Shown: positions 49,486-60,302, numbered from the stretch's first letter. The stretch is DNA of 64,000 nt from Rahnella aceris (GCF_011684115.1 NZ_JAADJV010000008.1:56802-120801), one strand, 5' to 3'. The notes: a model not told the origin generated them from the sequence alone. Translations and numbers: made by a program.

Positions 49486-50895
49486 ATGTCCGCTGAACAC
49501 GTTTTGACGATGCTGAATGAGCATGAAGTGAAATTCGTAGATTTACGCTTCACTGATACCAAAGGCAAAGAACAGCACGTCACCATTCCTGCGCACCAGG
49601 TTAGCGCTGACTTCTTCGAAGAAGGCAAAATGTTTGACGGCTCTTCAATCGGTGGCTGGAAAGGCATTAACGAATCTGACATGGTCTTGATGCCAGATGC
49701 GAGCACTGCTGTTCTTGACCCATTCTACGAAGAAACTACCCTGATCATTCGTTGCGACATCCTTGAGCCAACCACGCTGCAAGGTTATGACCGCGATCCA
49801 CGTTCTACCGCAAAACGTGCAGAAGATTTCCTGCGCTCTTCCGGTATTGCGGACACCGTTCTGTTCGGGCCAGAGCCAGAATTCTTCCTGTTTGATGATG
49901 TGCGCTTCGGCAGCAGCATCTCCGGTTCTCACGTCGCTATCGATGATATCGAAGGCGCATGGAACTCAAGCACCAAATACGAAGGCGGCAACAAAGGCCA
50001 CCGTCCTGCAGTAAAAGGCGGTTACTTCCCGGTTCCTCCGGTCGACTCCTCTCAGGATCTGCGTTCTACCATGTGTCTGACCATGGAAGAAATGGGTCTG
50101 GTTGTTGAAGCTCACCACCACGAAGTGGCAACCGCTGGTCAGAACGAAGTGGCAACCCGCTTCAACACCCTGACTAAAAAAGCTGACGAAATCCAAATCT
50201 ACAAATACGTGGTTCACAACGTGGCTCACGCATTTGGCAAAACTGCGACCTTCATGCCAAAACCAATGTTTGGCGATAACGGTTCAGGTATGCACTGCCA
50301 CATGTCTCTGTCCAAGAACGGTAACAACCTGTTCGCTGGCGACAAATACGGCGGCCTGTCTGAAATGGCACTGTTCTACATCGGCGGTATCATTAAGCAC
50401 GCTAAAGCAATCAACGCCTACGCTAACCCGACCACCAACTCCTACAAGCGTCTGGTCCCGGGCTACGAAGCGCCAGTAATGCTGGCTTACTCTGCGCGTA
50501 ACCGTTCTGCATCCATCCGTATTCCACACGTATCAACGCCTAAAGCGATGCGTATCGAAGCACGTTTCCCTGATCCAGCGGCTAACCCATACCTGGCGTT
50601 TGCTGCACTGATGATGGCTGGCCTGGACGGTATCATCAACAAGATCCACCCTGGCGATGCGATGGACAAAAACCTGTATGACCTGCCACCGGAAGAAGAA
50701 GCAGAAATTCCAAAAGTTGCAGGTTCACTGGAAGAAGCCCTGAACGCACTGAACGAAGACCGCGAGTTCCTGACCCGTGGTGGCGTGTTCACTGACGACG
50801 CTATCGATGCTTATATCGGTCTGCGTAAAGAAGAAATGGACCGCGTGCGCATGACTCCGCATCCGGTTGAGTTCGAACTGTACTACAGCGTTTAA
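49486..50895 (+). CDS. glnA: Glutamine synthetase, type I
   Basis: Dodecameric GSI-beta (469 aa) that makes glutamine from glutamate, ammonia and ATP. Conserved blocks are [38 protein letters not shown] and the adenylylated tyrosine in [10 protein letters not shown] (about Tyr398). It is the first gene of glnA-glnL-glnG, driven by a sigma-54/NtrC promoter. Confidence 0.98.
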   Translation: MSAEHVLTMLNEHEVKFVDLRFTDTKGKEQHVTIPAHQVSADFFEEGKMFDGSSIGGWKGINESDMVLMPDASTAVLDPFYEETTLIIRCDILEPTTLQGYDRDPRSTAKRAEDFLRSSGIADTVLFGPEPEFFLFDDVRFGSSISGSHVAIDDIEGAWNSSTKYEGGNKGHRPAVKGGYFPVPPVDSSQDLRSTMCLTMEEMGLVVEAHHHEVATAGQNEVATRFNTLTKKADEIQIYKYVVHNVAHAFGKTATFMPKPMFGDNGSGMHCHMSLSKNGNNLFAGDKYGGLSEMALFYIGGIIKHAKAINAYANPTTNSYKRLVPGYEAPVMLAYSARNRSASIRIPHVSTPKAMRIEARFPDPAANPYLAFAALMMAGLDGIINKIHPGDAMDKNLYDLPPEEEAEIPKVAGSLEEALNALNEDREFLTRGGVFTDDAIDAYIGLRKEEMDRVRMTPHPVEFELYYSV

Positions 50896-51057
50896 TTTTT
50901 CGATTAAACCGGACTCAGCGCTCGTCTTCGGGCTGGCGCTGAGGGTAATACCCGACTGAAGGCCTGTGTTCACAAACCCTTCAGCGTCAAAATTAAGTAA
51001 GACGATTTATATTTGTTGCCGTGGAAACTTTCAGCCCATCTCCGGATGGGCTTTTTT
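50896..51057 (+). ncRNA. glnZ: glnA 3' UTR, candidate GlnZ-type sRNA
   Basis: The 162 bases after glnA contain two hairpins without T-runs (CTCAGCGC/GCGCTGAG at 50914-50943 and CTGAAGG/CCTTCAG at 50956-50984). A single-stranded AT-rich stretch follows, then a strong terminator. E. coli and Salmonella release the sRNA GlnZ from this position. The architecture fits; sequence homology was not checked. Confidence 0.4.
51033..51057 (+). terminator. glnA terminator / attenuator before glnL
   Basis: AGCCCATC and GATGGGCT form an 8-bp stem with loop TCCG, followed by TTTTT. It separates the highly expressed glnA from glnL-glnG. Confidence 0.9.
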
Positions 51058-51118
51058 CTCCACACTCTTTCCTGCTCAACCCCTCTGACCCGTGATTTCA
51101 CCGGGTAGCGAGATAAAA

Positions 51119-51135
51119 TGCACCAATCAGGTGCG
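51119..51135. promoter_or_regulatory. NtrC-like site at the glnL promoter
   Basis: TGCACCAATCAGGTGCG has the paired TGCACC/GGTGCG half-sites of NtrC operators. It lies 13 bases before the glnL start, where NtrC represses glnL in E. coli. Confidence 0.7.
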
Positions 51136-51147
51136 GGAGACTGCGGT

Positions 51148-52197
51148 ATGGCAACTGGCAAACTGCCCGATGCTGGGCAGATCCTGAATTCCTTAATCAA
51201 CAGCGTTCTGCTGTTAGACGACGAATTGGCTGTGCATTATGCCAATCCGGCAGCTCAGCAGTTACTGGCGCAAAGTTCCCGAAAGCTTTTTGGCACCCCT
51301 TTGCCAGAACTGGTGGGATATTTTTCGCTGAACATCGAATTAATGCGTGAAAGTCTGACAGCCGGACAAGGCTTTACAGACAGTGAAGTGACGCTGGTCG
51401 TAGACGGCCGCGCGCATGTGTTGTCGCTGACCGCACAGATGCTGCCAGAAGGTTTCATTCTGGTGGAACTGGCGCCGATGGATAATCAGCGCCGCCTGAG
51501 CCAGGAACAATTACAGCACGCTCAACAGGTTGCTGCGCGTGATTTGATCCGCGGTCTGGCACATGAAATCAAGAATCCGCTCGGCGGGTTGCGTGGCGCA
51601 GCACAATTATTATCCAGAGCGCTGCCCGATCCGGCCTTGCTGGAATATACGAAAGTCATTATTGAGCAGGCTGACCGTCTGCGTAATCTGGTCGACAGAT
51701 TGCTGGGCCCGCAACGTCCGAGCCAGCATGTGACACAAAGTATTCACCAGGTTGCGGAACGGGTTTGCCAACTGGTCTCGATGGAGAAGCCGGATAACGT
51801 TCAGCTGGTGCGGGACTATGATCCGAGCCTGCCTGAACTGGCGCACGACCCCGATCAGATAGAACAGATTTTGTTAAACATCACCCGCAACGCATTACAG
51901 GCGCTGGGGGAGGAAGGCGGCACAATTACATTACGCACGCGTACTGCTTTCCAGATTACGTTACACGGCGTGCGTTATCGTCTGGTGGCCCGTATCGATA
52001 TTGAAGATGATGGCCCCGGCGTACCGGCGCATTTGCAGGACACCCTTTTTTACCCCATGGTCAGTGGCCGCGAAGGGGGCACCGGTTTGGGCCTGTCCAT
52101 CGCGCGCAGTTTGATTGATCAGCATTCGGGTAAAGTTGAATTTAACAGTTGGCCAGGACATACCGAATTCTCGGTATTCCTGCCTATTCGCCAGTGA
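51148..52197 (+). CDS. glnL: Nitrogen regulation sensor kinase NtrB
   Basis: Soluble histidine kinase/phosphatase (349 aa) controlled by PII. It has an N-terminal PAS domain, the phosphorylated His139 in [12 protein letters not shown], and ATP-binding motifs [18 protein letters not shown] and [10 protein letters not shown]. An in-frame ATG at 51118 lies inside the NtrC-like site and is rejected; 51148 gives the E. coli length and the [11 protein letters not shown] start. It ends 7 bases before glnG. Confidence 0.97.
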   Translation: MATGKLPDAGQILNSLINSVLLLDDELAVHYANPAAQQLLAQSSRKLFGTPLPELVGYFSLNIELMRESLTAGQGFTDSEVTLVVDGRAHVLSLTAQMLPEGFILVELAPMDNQRRLSQEQLQHAQQVAARDLIRGLAHEIKNPLGGLRGAAQLLSRALPDPALLEYTKVIIEQADRLRNLVDRLLGPQRPSQHVTQSIHQVAERVCQLVSMEKPDNVQLVRDYDPSLPELAHDPDQIEQILLNITRNALQALGEEGGTITLRTRTAFQITLHGVRYRLVARIDIEDDGPGVPAHLQDTLFYPMVSGREGGTGLGLSIARSLIDQHSGKVEFNSWPGHTEFSVFLPIRQ

Positions 52198-52204
52198 GGT
52201 TCTT

Positions 52205-53617
52205 ATGCAACGAGGGATAGTCTGGATCGTCGATGACGATAGCTCCATCCGCTGGGTACTTGAACGTGCGCTCACTGGAGCCGGTTTGACCTGCACCACG
52301 TTTGACAGCGGCAATGAAGTGCTTGATGCCATTGCGACTCAAACCCCTGACGTTTTGTTATCAGATATCCGTATGCCCGGGATGGACGGTTTAGCGCTGT
52401 TAAAGCAGATTAAACAACGTCACCCGATGCTTCCGGTCATCATAATGACAGCGCACTCCGATCTGGATGCTGCAGTCAGCGCCTATCAGCAAGGTGCGTT
52501 TGATTATCTGCCAAAACCGTTCGACATTGATGAAGCCGTGGCACTGGTTGAACGAGCCATCAGTCATTATCAGGAACAACAGCAACCGGCACGCAGCCAG
52601 CCTGCGAGTGGCCCGACCGCAGACATTATCGGTGAAGCGCCCGCTATGCAGGACGTATTTCGCATCATCGGCCGTTTGTCCCGTTCTTCAATCAGCGTGC
52701 TGATTAATGGGGAATCCGGTACCGGTAAAGAGCTGGTCGCTCACGCCTTACACCGCCACAGCCCGCGCGCCAAAGCGCCCTTTATCGCGCTGAATATGGC
52801 TGCTATCCCGAAAGACCTGATTGAGTCCGAATTATTCGGCCACGAGAAAGGGGCGTTTACCGGCGCCAACACCGTCCGTCAGGGACGTTTTGAACAAGCC
52901 GATAACGGCACGCTGTTCCTCGATGAAATCGGGGATATGCCGCTTGATGTGCAAACCCGTCTGCTTCGCGTGCTGGCAGATGGCCAGTTCTATCGTGTTG
53001 GCGGTTATGCGCCGGTAAAAGTGGACGTGCGTATTATCGCTGCGACTCACCAGAATCTGGAGCTACGGGTTCAGGAAGGGAAATTCCGCGAGGATTTATT
53101 CCACCGCCTGAACGTTATCCGCGTCCATCTGCCGCCGCTGCGTGAACGTCGTGAAGACATCCCGCGTCTGGCACGTTACTTCCTGCAAGTCGCGGCTAAA
53201 GAGCTGGGTGTGGAAGCAAAAAACCTGCATCCGGAAACAGAAACGGCACTGACGCGATTGCCATGGCAGGGCAATGTGCGCCAGTTGGAAAACACCTGCC
53301 GCTGGCTCACCGTCATGGCGGCGGGTCAGGAAGTGCTGATTCAGGATTTACCCAGCGAACTGTTTGAGACCTCGGCCCCTGAAACCGGTGGTCAGAGTCT
53401 GCCAGACAGTTGGGCGACATTGCTGGCACAATGGGCAGACCGTGCGCTGCGTTCCGGTCATCAAAACCTGCTGTCAGAAGCGCAACCTGAAATGGAACGT
53501 ACATTACTGACCACGGCGCTGCGCCATACACAGGGACATAAACAGGAAGCGGCACGGTTGCTGGGCTGGGGGCGAAATACCCTGACCCGAAAACTGAAAG
53601 AACTGGGCATGGAATAA
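52205..53617 (+). CDS. glnG: Nitrogen regulation response regulator NtrC
   Basis: Sigma-54 activator of 470 aa. The receiver domain holds Asp54 in [13 protein letters not shown]. The AAA+ domain has Walker A GESGTGKE, the sigma-54-contacting GAFTGA loop and Walker [11 protein letters not shown]. The C-terminal Fis-like helix-turn-helix is [23 protein letters not shown] far upstream in-frame start is excluded because [14 protein letters not shown] is the family start. It should act at the sites before glnA and glnL. Confidence 0.98.
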   Translation: MQRGIVWIVDDDSSIRWVLERALTGAGLTCTTFDSGNEVLDAIATQTPDVLLSDIRMPGMDGLALLKQIKQRHPMLPVIIMTAHSDLDAAVSAYQQGAFDYLPKPFDIDEAVALVERAISHYQEQQQPARSQPASGPTADIIGEAPAMQDVFRIIGRLSRSSISVLINGESGTGKELVAHALHRHSPRAKAPFIALNMAAIPKDLIESELFGHEKGAFTGANTVRQGRFEQADNGTLFLDEIGDMPLDVQTRLLRVLADGQFYRVGGYAPVKVDVRIIAATHQNLELRVQEGKFREDLFHRLNVIRVHLPPLRERREDIPRLARYFLQVAAKELGVEAKNLHPETETALTRLPWQGNVRQLENTCRWLTVMAAGQEVLIQDLPSELFETSAPETGGQSLPDSWATLLAQWADRALRSGHQNLLSEAQPEMERTLLTTALRHTQGHKQEAARLLGWGRNTLTRKLKELGME

Positions 53618-53636
53618 AAGTCCTCGCACCAGACAG

Positions 53637-53666
53637 CAAAACAGCCGCTTATGCGGCTGTTTTTAT
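53637..53666. terminator. Bidirectional terminator glnG / hemN
   Basis: ACAGCCGC and GCGGCTGT form an 8-bp stem with loop TTAT, preceded by AAAA and followed by TTTTT. Confidence 0.92.
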
Positions 53667-53681
53667 TTGCAGAGCAGACTG

Positions 53682-55055
53682 TCAGATAACGCGGGAGAAT
53701 TGTTGCTGGCGCACCTGACGTCGCAGATAAATATCAAAGCACATACAGATATTACGGATCAGCAAACGCCCGCGCGGTGTCACCTGAATATGTGTGCCAC
53801 TCACCTCAACCAGCCCGTCTTCAGCCAGCGGCTTCAGCAGTGCCAGATCATCAGCAAAATAATCGGTAAAACGAATGTCGTAACGCTGTTCGATATCAGC
53901 AAAATTCAACTCAAAATGGCAGATCAGAGATTTAATGACATCACGACGAAGGCAGTCATCATTCGTCATTTCCAGACCCCGCCATAAGGCATGTCCCTGC
54001 TCTTCCACATGAGCGTAATAGGTTTTGATATCTTTTTCGTTCTGCGCGTAGGTATCGCCGAGCATGCTGATGGCCGAAACGCCCATTCCCAGCAAATCAC
54101 TGTCGCCCTGTGTGGTGTAGCCCTGGAAATTGCGGTGCAATTTTCCTTCGCGCTGGGCAATCGCCAGTTCGTCTTCAGGGCGAGCAAAGTGATCCATCCC
54201 GATAAAGCGATAGCCGAAACCGGTCAGTGAAGCGATGGTTTCCTGCAAAATTTTCAATTTCTCTTCCGCGCCAGGCAAATCAGCATCTTTGATTTTGCGC
54301 TGAGCGGCGAACAATTTTGGCATGTGCGCATAATTGAACACACTCAGACGATCAGGGTTGAGCTCTGCCACACGCTGCAGCGTGTAAGCAAAACTTTCTG
54401 CCGTTTGTTTCGGCAGACCGTAAATCAGATCGATATTAGTCGAGTTGAAACCCAGCGCCCGGGCGCGTGCAATGAGGGCAAAGATGAAATCTTCATCCTG
54501 CTCACGGTTAACCAGAAGCTGCACTTCTTTGTTGAAATCCTGGACCCCCATACTCAGGCGGTTAAAGCCTTCGCTGCGCAGATGGTCAAGCACATCAAGC
54601 TCAATTTCACGTGGATCTACCTCCAGTGACATTTCCGCGTCGGGCAGGATATCAAAGTGTGCCCGCAGAAGGCCCATCAAACGGCTTATCTGCGCTTTAT
54701 CGAGGTAAGTCGGAGTACCACCGCCCCAATGCAGCTGACTGACCTGACGACCTTTAAAGAGCGGTGCACGGTGACTGATCTCTTTTTCAAGCACGTTGAG
54801 ATATTCTTCGGCTTTATGCTGCTGGCGGGTCACCAGTTTATTGCAGCCGCAGAAGTAGCAGAGCTTATGGCAGAAAGGAATGTGCACGTACAATGAGAGC
54901 GAGCGTGCCGGATAACGGGCAGCCGCATTTTCGAAAGCGGTATTATCGTAGCGTTCACTGAACTCAAGTGCTGTTGGATAGGATGTGTATCGCGGACCCG
55001 AATAATTGTATTTCTGGATCAGCGCTAAATCCCAGACGGTAGTCTGTTCTGACAT
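53682..55055 (-). CDS. hemN: Oxygen-independent coproporphyrinogen III dehydrogenase
   Basis: Radical-SAM enzyme of 457 aa that converts coproporphyrinogen III to protoporphyrinogen IX without oxygen in heme synthesis. The 4Fe-4S cluster cysteines are Cys62, Cys66 and Cys69 in HIPFCHKLCYFCGCNK, and GGGTPTYL follows. The Shine-Dalgarno AAGGAG overlaps the end of the small upstream ORF, so it is probably co-transcribed with it and yihI. Confidence 0.97.
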   Translation of the reverse strand: MSEQTTVWDLALIQKYNYSGPRYTSYPTALEFSERYDNTAFENAAARYPARSLSLYVHIPFCHKLCYFCGCNKLVTRQQHKAEEYLNVLEKEISHRAPLFKGRQVSQLHWGGGTPTYLDKAQISRLMGLLRAHFDILPDAEMSLEVDPREIELDVLDHLRSEGFNRLSMGVQDFNKEVQLLVNREQDEDFIFALIARARALGFNSTNIDLIYGLPKQTAESFAYTLQRVAELNPDRLSVFNYAHMPKLFAAQRKIKDADLPGAEEKLKILQETIASLTGFGYRFIGMDHFARPEDELAIAQREGKLHRNFQGYTTQGDSDLLGMGVSAISMLGDTYAQNEKDIKTYYAHVEEQGHALWRGLEMTNDDCLRRDVIKSLICHFELNFADIEQRYDIRFTDYFADDLALLKPLAEDGLVEVSGTHIQVTPRGRLLIRNICMCFDIYLRRQVRQQQFSRVI

Positions 55056-55062
55056 GGGGTAC

Positions 55063-55239
55063 TCACTCCTTCCGGCGTCGGATGCGACCGGTTCGCTTTA
55101 CAGGCAGGCTTTGAGCCTGCCGTGCAAAGGTCGCTCTGCGCAAACGTGCTTTGGTTTTCGATAACCGGCGTAGTTTACCGAATAACCAAAGCAGATAACA
55201 TGCAAAGAGTAAGGCTATTGCCGGGATGACCCAGCGCAT
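55063..55239 (-). CDS. Small single-pass membrane protein (58 aa), unrecognised
   Basis: ATG at 55239 follows the yihI stop by 3 bases, with GAGGG at a 10-base spacing in the end of yihI. The TGA at 55065-55063 lies 7 bases before hemN, whose ribosome site is inside its last codons. The product has an N-terminal hydrophobic segment (WVIPAIALLFACYLLWLF) and a strongly basic tail (KLRRLSKTKARLRR and RTGRIRRRKE), so it should sit in the inner membrane with the tail in the cytoplasm. I do not recognise it. Tight packing on both sides argues for a real gene. Confidence 0.6.
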   Translation of the reverse strand: MRWVIPAIALLFACYLLWLFGKLRRLSKTKARLRRATFARQAQSLPVKRTGRIRRRKE

Positions 55240-55242
55240 AGC

Positions 55243-55794
55243 TTAGAAACCCTCTTTTGGATTTCCGCGCTTGAGCAACTGCATCATGTCTTCGTTTTTC
55301 ACTTCTTCTTCGTCATCTTCATCTTCGCCGAGTTCGATGCCGAGGATTTCCATCAGAACGTCGATGCGATCAAGTGTCTGATCAACATAAGCCTGATCTT
55401 CTGCGCTTAATGCTTTGCCATCGTCGATGAGATCCAGCAAAGAATCCAGACGCTCATCATTTTCGAGTAACGTCAGTTCTTCTTCCGGTGTCATCTTAGG
55501 TTTTGCATCTTGCTTCGGCTGTGCGGCTTTTTTAGCTTTCGCTGCATTGTTCGTAACGGTCTCAACGATCAAAGGCACGGCTTTTTTGCTACCGATACGC
55601 GGATCGGCTTTTTTCGTGCCCGCGCCGCTTTGGTTCTGAGCCGCATCCGGATTGGCGCGTGAGCCTGCTTTATGGCCACGGCGCTTGTTGTCACGCTTGC
55701 GTTCGCGCGCTTCGATATCAAGCTCGACACGACTTTTCTTCTTCGTTTTAGCTGTCGCGGTATTGGCGCGCGGTGCTTTCGCTGGCTGTTTCAT
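55243..55794 (-). CDS. yihI: Der GTPase-activating protein YihI
   Basis: Protein of 183 aa that stimulates the GTPase Der (EngA) in 50S assembly. The N-terminal half is low-complexity and very basic (Lys/Ala-rich, [13 protein letters not shown]), the C-terminal half acidic ([11 protein letters not shown]), as in E. coli YihI. The conserved segment is [20 protein letters not shown]. It lies between the CsrC-like RNA and the small ORF before hemN. Confidence 0.94.
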   Translation of the reverse strand: MKQPAKAPRANTATAKTKKKSRVELDIEARERKRDNKRRGHKAGSRANPDAAQNQSGAGTKKADPRIGSKKAVPLIVETVTNNAAKAKKAAQPKQDAKPKMTPEEELTLLENDERLDSLLDLIDDGKALSAEDQAYVDQTLDRIDVLMEILGIELGEDEDDEEEVKNEDMMQLLKRGNPKEGF

Positions 55795-55862
55795 GGCATC
55801 TGCTCTTAGGTGTGTACATTTAGTATAGATTTGCGCCGGAATCTAGCAGAAAGCGGGCAAAG

Positions 55863-55898
55863 AAAAAAGGCAGCAAGGTAACCTTGCTGCCTTTTTCT
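55863..55898. terminator. Terminator of the CsrC-like RNA
   Basis: GGCAGCAAGGT and ACCTTGCTGCC form a near-perfect 11-bp palindrome flanked by AAAAAA and TTTTT. Confidence 0.9.
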
Positions 55899-56071
55899 TT
55901 CCTTCCTCAGAAGGATATTCATCAAATACTTTCCCTGTATAGCATCAACGTCCCGGTTTTTCCTTTGCCTTTCAGAGCCTCCGGCTCCGTTCATCCTTAA
56001 ATCGCGATGCATTTCCCGTGATCCCTGAATGCAATTTTCGTCCCTGTTTCCGTTCTCGCCTTCACCGCGTA
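55864..56071 (-). ncRNA. csrC: CsrC-like CsrA-sequestering RNA
   Basis: On the minus strand this ~208-nt stretch carries about 12 GGA triplets, several as AGGGA or CGGAG in short hairpins, and ends in a strong terminator. It occupies the yihA-yihI gap in the same orientation as E. coli csrC. A promoter is readable: TTGAGC (56105-56100), 16-base spacer, TAAAGT (56083-56078). A TCTTACA half-site resembling the UvrY box is at 56228-56234, about 160 bases upstream. It is expected to bind several CsrA dimers and relieve translational repression. The 5' end is predicted, not measured. Confidence 0.75.
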
Positions 56072-56373
56072 AGAAATACTTTACCCGACTGGCACAAAGG
56101 CTCAAGATACCCGCCAGCCGTCTTGTCGATTTCATAACGACATCAATTTTATCTTATTGAAATTGAATAACATTAAAAAATTCGGCGACAAAACAAGCGA
56201 AATAACCCGCATCATGAATAGCAAATGTCTTACATCATGAAGGCAATTTCCCCCGCCTTCATCTCTGTGGTCCCTTCGCCTCATCATTCGGATTTTAAAA
56301 ACACGAACGCATCTCGGCTGTGTTGCAGTTATAATCGCCAGCCAGATACTCATGCCTCACGGAGACGCACGCT
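56072..56373. other. Divergent regulatory region, csrC-like RNA / yihA
   Basis: 302 bp, AT-rich, without a plausible gene. It holds the promoter of the CsrC-like RNA (56078-56105), a UvrY-type half-site TCTTACA (56228-56234) and the upstream region of yihA. An open frame on the minus strand here has no homologue I recognise and is disregarded. Confidence 0.5.
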
Positions 56374-57024
56374 TTGACCAGCCAAACTTACAACTATCAT
56401 ATGACCCATTTCGTCATGAGCGCCCCGGATATCCGGCATTTGCCATCTGACGCAGGCATTGAAGTCGCATTTGCTGGTCGTTCAAACGCCGGCAAATCCA
56501 GTGCGCTGAATACCCTGACACAGCAGAAAAGCCTCGCGCGTACCAGTAAAACGCCTGGCCGTACTCAGCTCATCAACCTGTTCGAAGTGAAGCCGGGCAT
56601 CCGCCTGGTCGACTTGCCGGGTTATGGCTACGCGGAAGTACCGGAAGAAATGAAGCGCAAATGGCAGCGCGCGCTGGGCGAATATCTGCAAATGCGTAAC
56701 TCCCTCAAAGGTCTGGTTGTGTTGATGGATATCCGCCATCCGCTTAAAGATCTCGATCAACAAATGATTCAGTGGGCAGTTGATGTGGGTACGCCGGTCA
56801 TGTTGCTGCTGACTAAAGCCGACAAACTGGCTTCAGGCGCACGTCAGGCGCAGATAAAAATGGTCCGTGAAGCGGTGAAAGAATTCATGGGTGATATTCA
56901 GGTAGAAGCATTTTCCTCACCGAAGAAAATGGGCGTGGATAAACTGAGTGACAAACTGAACACCTGGTTCAGCGAAATCCCGCCGGAAGTGCAGGAAGAA
57001 GAGCTTTCTAACGAAGGCGAATAG
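56374..57024 (+). CDS. yihA: Ribosome biogenesis GTPase YsxC/EngB (YihA)
   Basis: Essential GTPase of 216 aa acting in large-subunit assembly. G1 is [16 protein letters not shown]3 [13 protein letters not shown]4 [15 protein letters not shown] is the G2 switch. It starts with TTG (56374), as I recall for E. coli yihA; an in-frame ATG 27 bases downstream would cut off the N-terminus. The gene is convergent with spf. Confidence 0.95.
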   Translation: MTSQTYNYHMTHFVMSAPDIRHLPSDAGIEVAFAGRSNAGKSSALNTLTQQKSLARTSKTPGRTQLINLFEVKPGIRLVDLPGYGYAEVPEEMKRKWQRALGEYLQMRNSLKGLVVLMDIRHPLKDLDQQMIQWAVDVGTPVMLLLTKADKLASGARQAQIKMVREAVKEFMGDIQVEAFSSPKKMGVDKLSDKLNTWFSEIPPEVQEEELSNEGE

Positions 57025-57062
57025 TAGCGCCCCGGGAACGGGGAAATGTAAGTAAAGAACAG

Positions 57063-57092
57063 AAAGGGGTGACCGCAAGGTTGCCCTTTTTT
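57063..57092 (+). terminator. Terminator of yihA
   Basis: AAAGGGGTGACC and GGTTGCCCTTT pair, with G-U pairs, around a GCAA tetraloop and run into TTTTTT. Confidence 0.85.
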
Positions 57093-57118
57093 ATGGGTAT
57101 AACGCTATGAAAAATCCA

Positions 57119-57228
57119 ATAAAAAACGCCCCAGACATAAATGCCTGGGGCGGCTAAAATATTCAGCCAAATCCGATTACGTGAAGTAAAAGGTCTGAAA
57201 GATAGAACATCTTACCTCTGTACCCTAC
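57119..57228 (-). ncRNA. spf: Spot 42 small RNA
   Basis: The minus strand from 57228 begins GTAGGGTACAGAGGTAAGAT and continues almost identically to E. coli Spot 42 (ATGTTCTATCTTTCAGACC, ACTTCACGTAATCGGATTT). Only the terminator loop differs: GCCCCAG-GCATTTATGT-CTGGGGC, then TTTTTTATT. It is an Hfq-dependent sRNA that represses secondary-carbon genes and is itself repressed by cAMP-CRP. It lies downstream of polA on the same strand, its standard place. The flanking 57025-57374 region holds the yihA terminator and the spf promoter (TAAAGT-like -10 just upstream). Confidence 0.97.
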
Positions 57229-57374
57229 GAGAGAAACTTTACCCTATTTTCTGACGGGGAAAAAGAACTTTTTGTAGTTTACTTACACAAAAATCGCGGA
57301 TTATGCGATCACTCTCATGGTATGAGCACATAATCCTGTAGCTTAATTACAAAAAAAGCTTAATAACTATTCAC

Positions 57375-60179
57375 TTAGTGAGCCTGATCCCAGTTTTCGC
57401 CAGTGCCCACATCTACTTTCAGTGGAACGGCCAGCGTCATGCTTGCTTCCATAAGATTACGGATTTTTTCGCTTGCCACTTCCACATCATCTTTATGCAC
57501 TTCAAACACCAGTTCATCGTGTACTTGCATGATAATGCGAGCACGCGGCGCATCCGGTTGTTTCAGCCAGTCAGCGACGCTTATCATCGCACGCTTGATA
57601 ATATCCGCAGCCGTTCCTTGCATCGGGGCGTTGATCGCTGCACGCTCCGCACCTTTACGGCGCATGGCGTTACTGGACTTAATGTCTGGCAGATACAGAC
57701 GGCGACCATCCAGCGTTTCAACGTAACCCTGCTCAGACGCCTGAGTGCGGGTGCGTTCCATGTATTCCAGCACGCCCGGATAGCGCTCAAAGTACAAATC
57801 CATATAACGCTGGGATTCTTTGCGCGGAATATTTAGCTGGCGCGACAGACCAAAGGCGCTCATGCCATAAATCAGGCCGAAGTTAATCGCTTTCGCACTG
57901 CGGCGTTGCTCACCGGATACTTTCTCCAGCGGCGTACCGAAGACTTCTGCGGCAGTCGCGCGGTGGATATCTTTCCCCTCGGCGAACGCTTTCAGCAAAC
58001 CTTCATCCTTAGATAAATGCGCCATGATACGCAGTTCAATCTGCGAGTAGTCGGCAGCGAGAATAATGTAGTCTTTCGGCGCGATAAACGCCTGACGGAT
58101 GCGGCGACCTTCGTCATTACGCACCGGAATATTTTGCAGGTTTGGATCACTGGAAGATAGACGCCCGGTGGCAGTCACTGCCTGATGATAAGACGTGTGC
58201 ACACGTCCGGACTGCGGATTGATCATCAATGGCAGTTTATCGGTATAGGTCGATTTCAGTTTTGCCAGACCACGATATTCAAGAATGACTTTTGGCAGCG
58301 GGTAATCCAGAGCCAGCTCAGCCAGAACTTCTTCATTAGTCGATGGCGCGCCACCCGGCGTTTTCTTCAGAATCGGTAATTTCTGTTTTTCATACAGAAT
58401 GGCCTGCAATTGTTTGGTCGAAGACAGGTTGAAAGGTTCTTCTGCCAGTTCATGTGCCTTGTTTTCCAGCTCATTCAGACGGATAGCCAGTTCTTTTGAG
58501 TGGGCGGCGAGGATATTCTGATCAATCAGAACGCCAGTGCGCTCGATATGAGACAGCACAGGTACCAGCGGCATTTCGATATCCGTGAAAACAGTCTTCA
58601 GGGATTCGCTTTCCGCAATCCGAGGCCACAGTGCCTGATGCAATTGCAATGTTACATCAGCATCTTCCGCCGCATAAGGCGCCGCTTGCTCCAGCGCGAT
58701 TTGGTTGAAGGTCAGTTGGTTCTTGCCTTTACCTGCGATCTCTTCAAAACTGACGGTCTTATGGCCGAGATAGCGATCGGCCAGGCTGTCCATATCATGG
58801 CGGCCAGATACGCTGTCGAGCACATAGGACTCGAGCATGGTATCAAAGGCAATGCCTTTTAATTCGATGTCATAACGCAGTAACACGCCGCGGTCGAATT
58901 TCAGGTTCTGACCCACTTTCAGCTGCTTTTCATCTTCGAGTATCGGCTTGAGCTGTTTCAATACTTCATCACGATCCAACTGTACCGGCGCATCCAGATA
59001 ATCATGAGCAACCGGTAAATAGGCTGCTTTACCTGCTTCTGTAGCAAAAGATAAGCCAATCAGATTGGCGGTCAGCGTATCCAGACCATCCGTTTCTGTA
59101 TCGAATGCAAACACCTCAGAGCCTTTCAGATAACCGATCCATTCATCCAGCGTCGCCTGATCCAAAATGGTGACGTAACCGTCCTGAGAAAGCTGGTTAG
59201 GTTCGATCACTGCTGCTGAAGTTGTGTCTTCAGCCTGTGCGCTTTTCTTCGCTGCTGCCGGCGCTTTACCTGCTGATTTTTTACCGCTCAGCCAGGTACC
59301 GGATTCAACATCAGCCAGCCAGCGTTTGAATTCATAGCGACCAAAAAGCTTGTGCAGTTCATCAGCATCAGGTTCAGAAACCGTCAGCTCTGCACAGGTT
59401 AAATCCAGCTTCACGTCAGTTTTAATGGTCGCCAGCTGGTAAGAGAGATAGGCGACGTCTTTATTATCAGCGAGTTTGGCGGCCATGGTTTTGGCGCCGC
59501 GGAAACTGAGTGTCGATACTTTATCAAGATCGGCATACAACGCATCAAGACCACCAATGCCTTGTAACAAGGCTTGTGCGGTTTTCTCCCCCACGCCCGG
59601 CACGCCTGGAATATTGTCCGAGGAGTCACCCATCAGGGCGAGGAAATCGATGATCAGCGAAGGCGGAACACCGTACTTCTCGACAACTTCATCTGGCCCC
59701 AGAATCGCGTTGTTCATCGTATTAATTAATGTCACGCCCGGTGTCACGAGCTGCGCCATATCTTTATCACCGGTGCTGATCAGAACAGCATGACCCGCCA
59801 GTTCAGCTTCGAGTGCCAGCGTACCGATTACGTCGTCCGCTTCTACACCAGAGACCACCAGCAAAGGCAACCCCATTGCTTTGACCATTTGGTGAAGAGG
59901 CTCAATTTGAGAGCGCAGGTCATCCGGCATCGGAGGACGGTGAGATTTATACTGTTCGAAAAGTTCGTCACGGAAGGTTTTGCCTTTCGCGTCAAAAACC
60001 ACAGCGACATGGCTTGGTGTGTATTGCAGCAATAAACTGCGCAACATGTTAAGCACACCGTACATCGCACCGGTCGGTTCACCCGCAGAGTTGGTCAGCG
60101 GAGGAAACGCATGATAGGCGCGATAAAGGTAAGACGAACCGTCTACCAGGATTAAGGGGTTTTCTGCTATCTGGGCCAT
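57375..60179 (-). CDS. polA: DNA polymerase I
   Basis: Repair and Okazaki-fragment polymerase (934 aa; E. coli 928). The N-terminal 5'-3' exonuclease has [13 protein letters not shown] and [18 protein letters not shown]. The 3'-5' exonuclease has [11 protein letters not shown]. The polymerase domain has motif [13 protein letters not shown] (about residue 711), motif [15 protein letters not shown] and motif [10 protein letters not shown]. The exonuclease-polymerase linker carries a short Ala/Lys-rich insert ([14 protein letters not shown]). A DnaA box lies about 115 bases upstream of the start. Confidence 0.98.
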   Translation of the reverse strand: MAQIAENPLILVDGSSYLYRAYHAFPPLTNSAGEPTGAMYGVLNMLRSLLLQYTPSHVAVVFDAKGKTFRDELFEQYKSHRPPMPDDLRSQIEPLHQMVKAMGLPLLVVSGVEADDVIGTLALEAELAGHAVLISTGDKDMAQLVTPGVTLINTMNNAILGPDEVVEKYGVPPSLIIDFLALMGDSSDNIPGVPGVGEKTAQALLQGIGGLDALYADLDKVSTLSFRGAKTMAAKLADNKDVAYLSYQLATIKTDVKLDLTCAELTVSEPDADELHKLFGRYEFKRWLADVESGTWLSGKKSAGKAPAAAKKSAQAEDTTSAAVIEPNQLSQDGYVTILDQATLDEWIGYLKGSEVFAFDTETDGLDTLTANLIGLSFATEAGKAAYLPVAHDYLDAPVQLDRDEVLKQLKPILEDEKQLKVGQNLKFDRGVLLRYDIELKGIAFDTMLESYVLDSVSGRHDMDSLADRYLGHKTVSFEEIAGKGKNQLTFNQIALEQAAPYAAEDADVTLQLHQALWPRIAESESLKTVFTDIEMPLVPVLSHIERTGVLIDQNILAAHSKELAIRLNELENKAHELAEEPFNLSSTKQLQAILYEKQKLPILKKTPGGAPSTNEEVLAELALDYPLPKVILEYRGLAKLKSTYTDKLPLMINPQSGRVHTSYHQAVTATGRLSSSDPNLQNIPVRNDEGRRIRQAFIAPKDYIILAADYSQIELRIMAHLSKDEGLLKAFAEGKDIHRATAAEVFGTPLEKVSGEQRRSAKAINFGLIYGMSAFGLSRQLNIPRKESQRYMDLYFERYPGVLEYMERTRTQASEQGYVETLDGRRLYLPDIKSSNAMRRKGAERAAINAPMQGTAADIIKRAMISVADWLKQPDAPRARIIMQVHDELVFEVHKDDVEVASEKIRNLMEASMTLAVPLKVDVGTGENWDQAH

Positions 60180-60293
60180 AACTCTTCTTTATTCGTGATC
60201 AGACATGCTCTAAGGATGCCATAGCCAGCGGGAAAGACGAACCTTGAGAGGGAAATTCATTGCGAAGTTGCGAGGGATCTCGAAGGATCATCC

Positions 60294-60302
60294 TGTGGAT
60301 AA
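60294..60302. promoter_or_regulatory. DnaA box upstream of polA
   Basis: TGTGGATAA is the exact complement of the consensus box TTATCCACA. A second, one-mismatch copy TGTGGATAG is at 60435-60443. Confidence 0.65.

Noticed and set aside
55482..55794. Lys/Ala-rich low-complexity stretch as a sequencing or repeat artefact
   Set aside because: It is the normal basic N-terminal half of YihI.
55806..56135. 109-codon open frame on the minus strand between yihI and yihA
   Set aside because: It covers the GGA-rich CsrC-like RNA and its terminator; the product is compositionally odd (Arg/Gly-rich from the GGA motifs) and has no recognisable domain.
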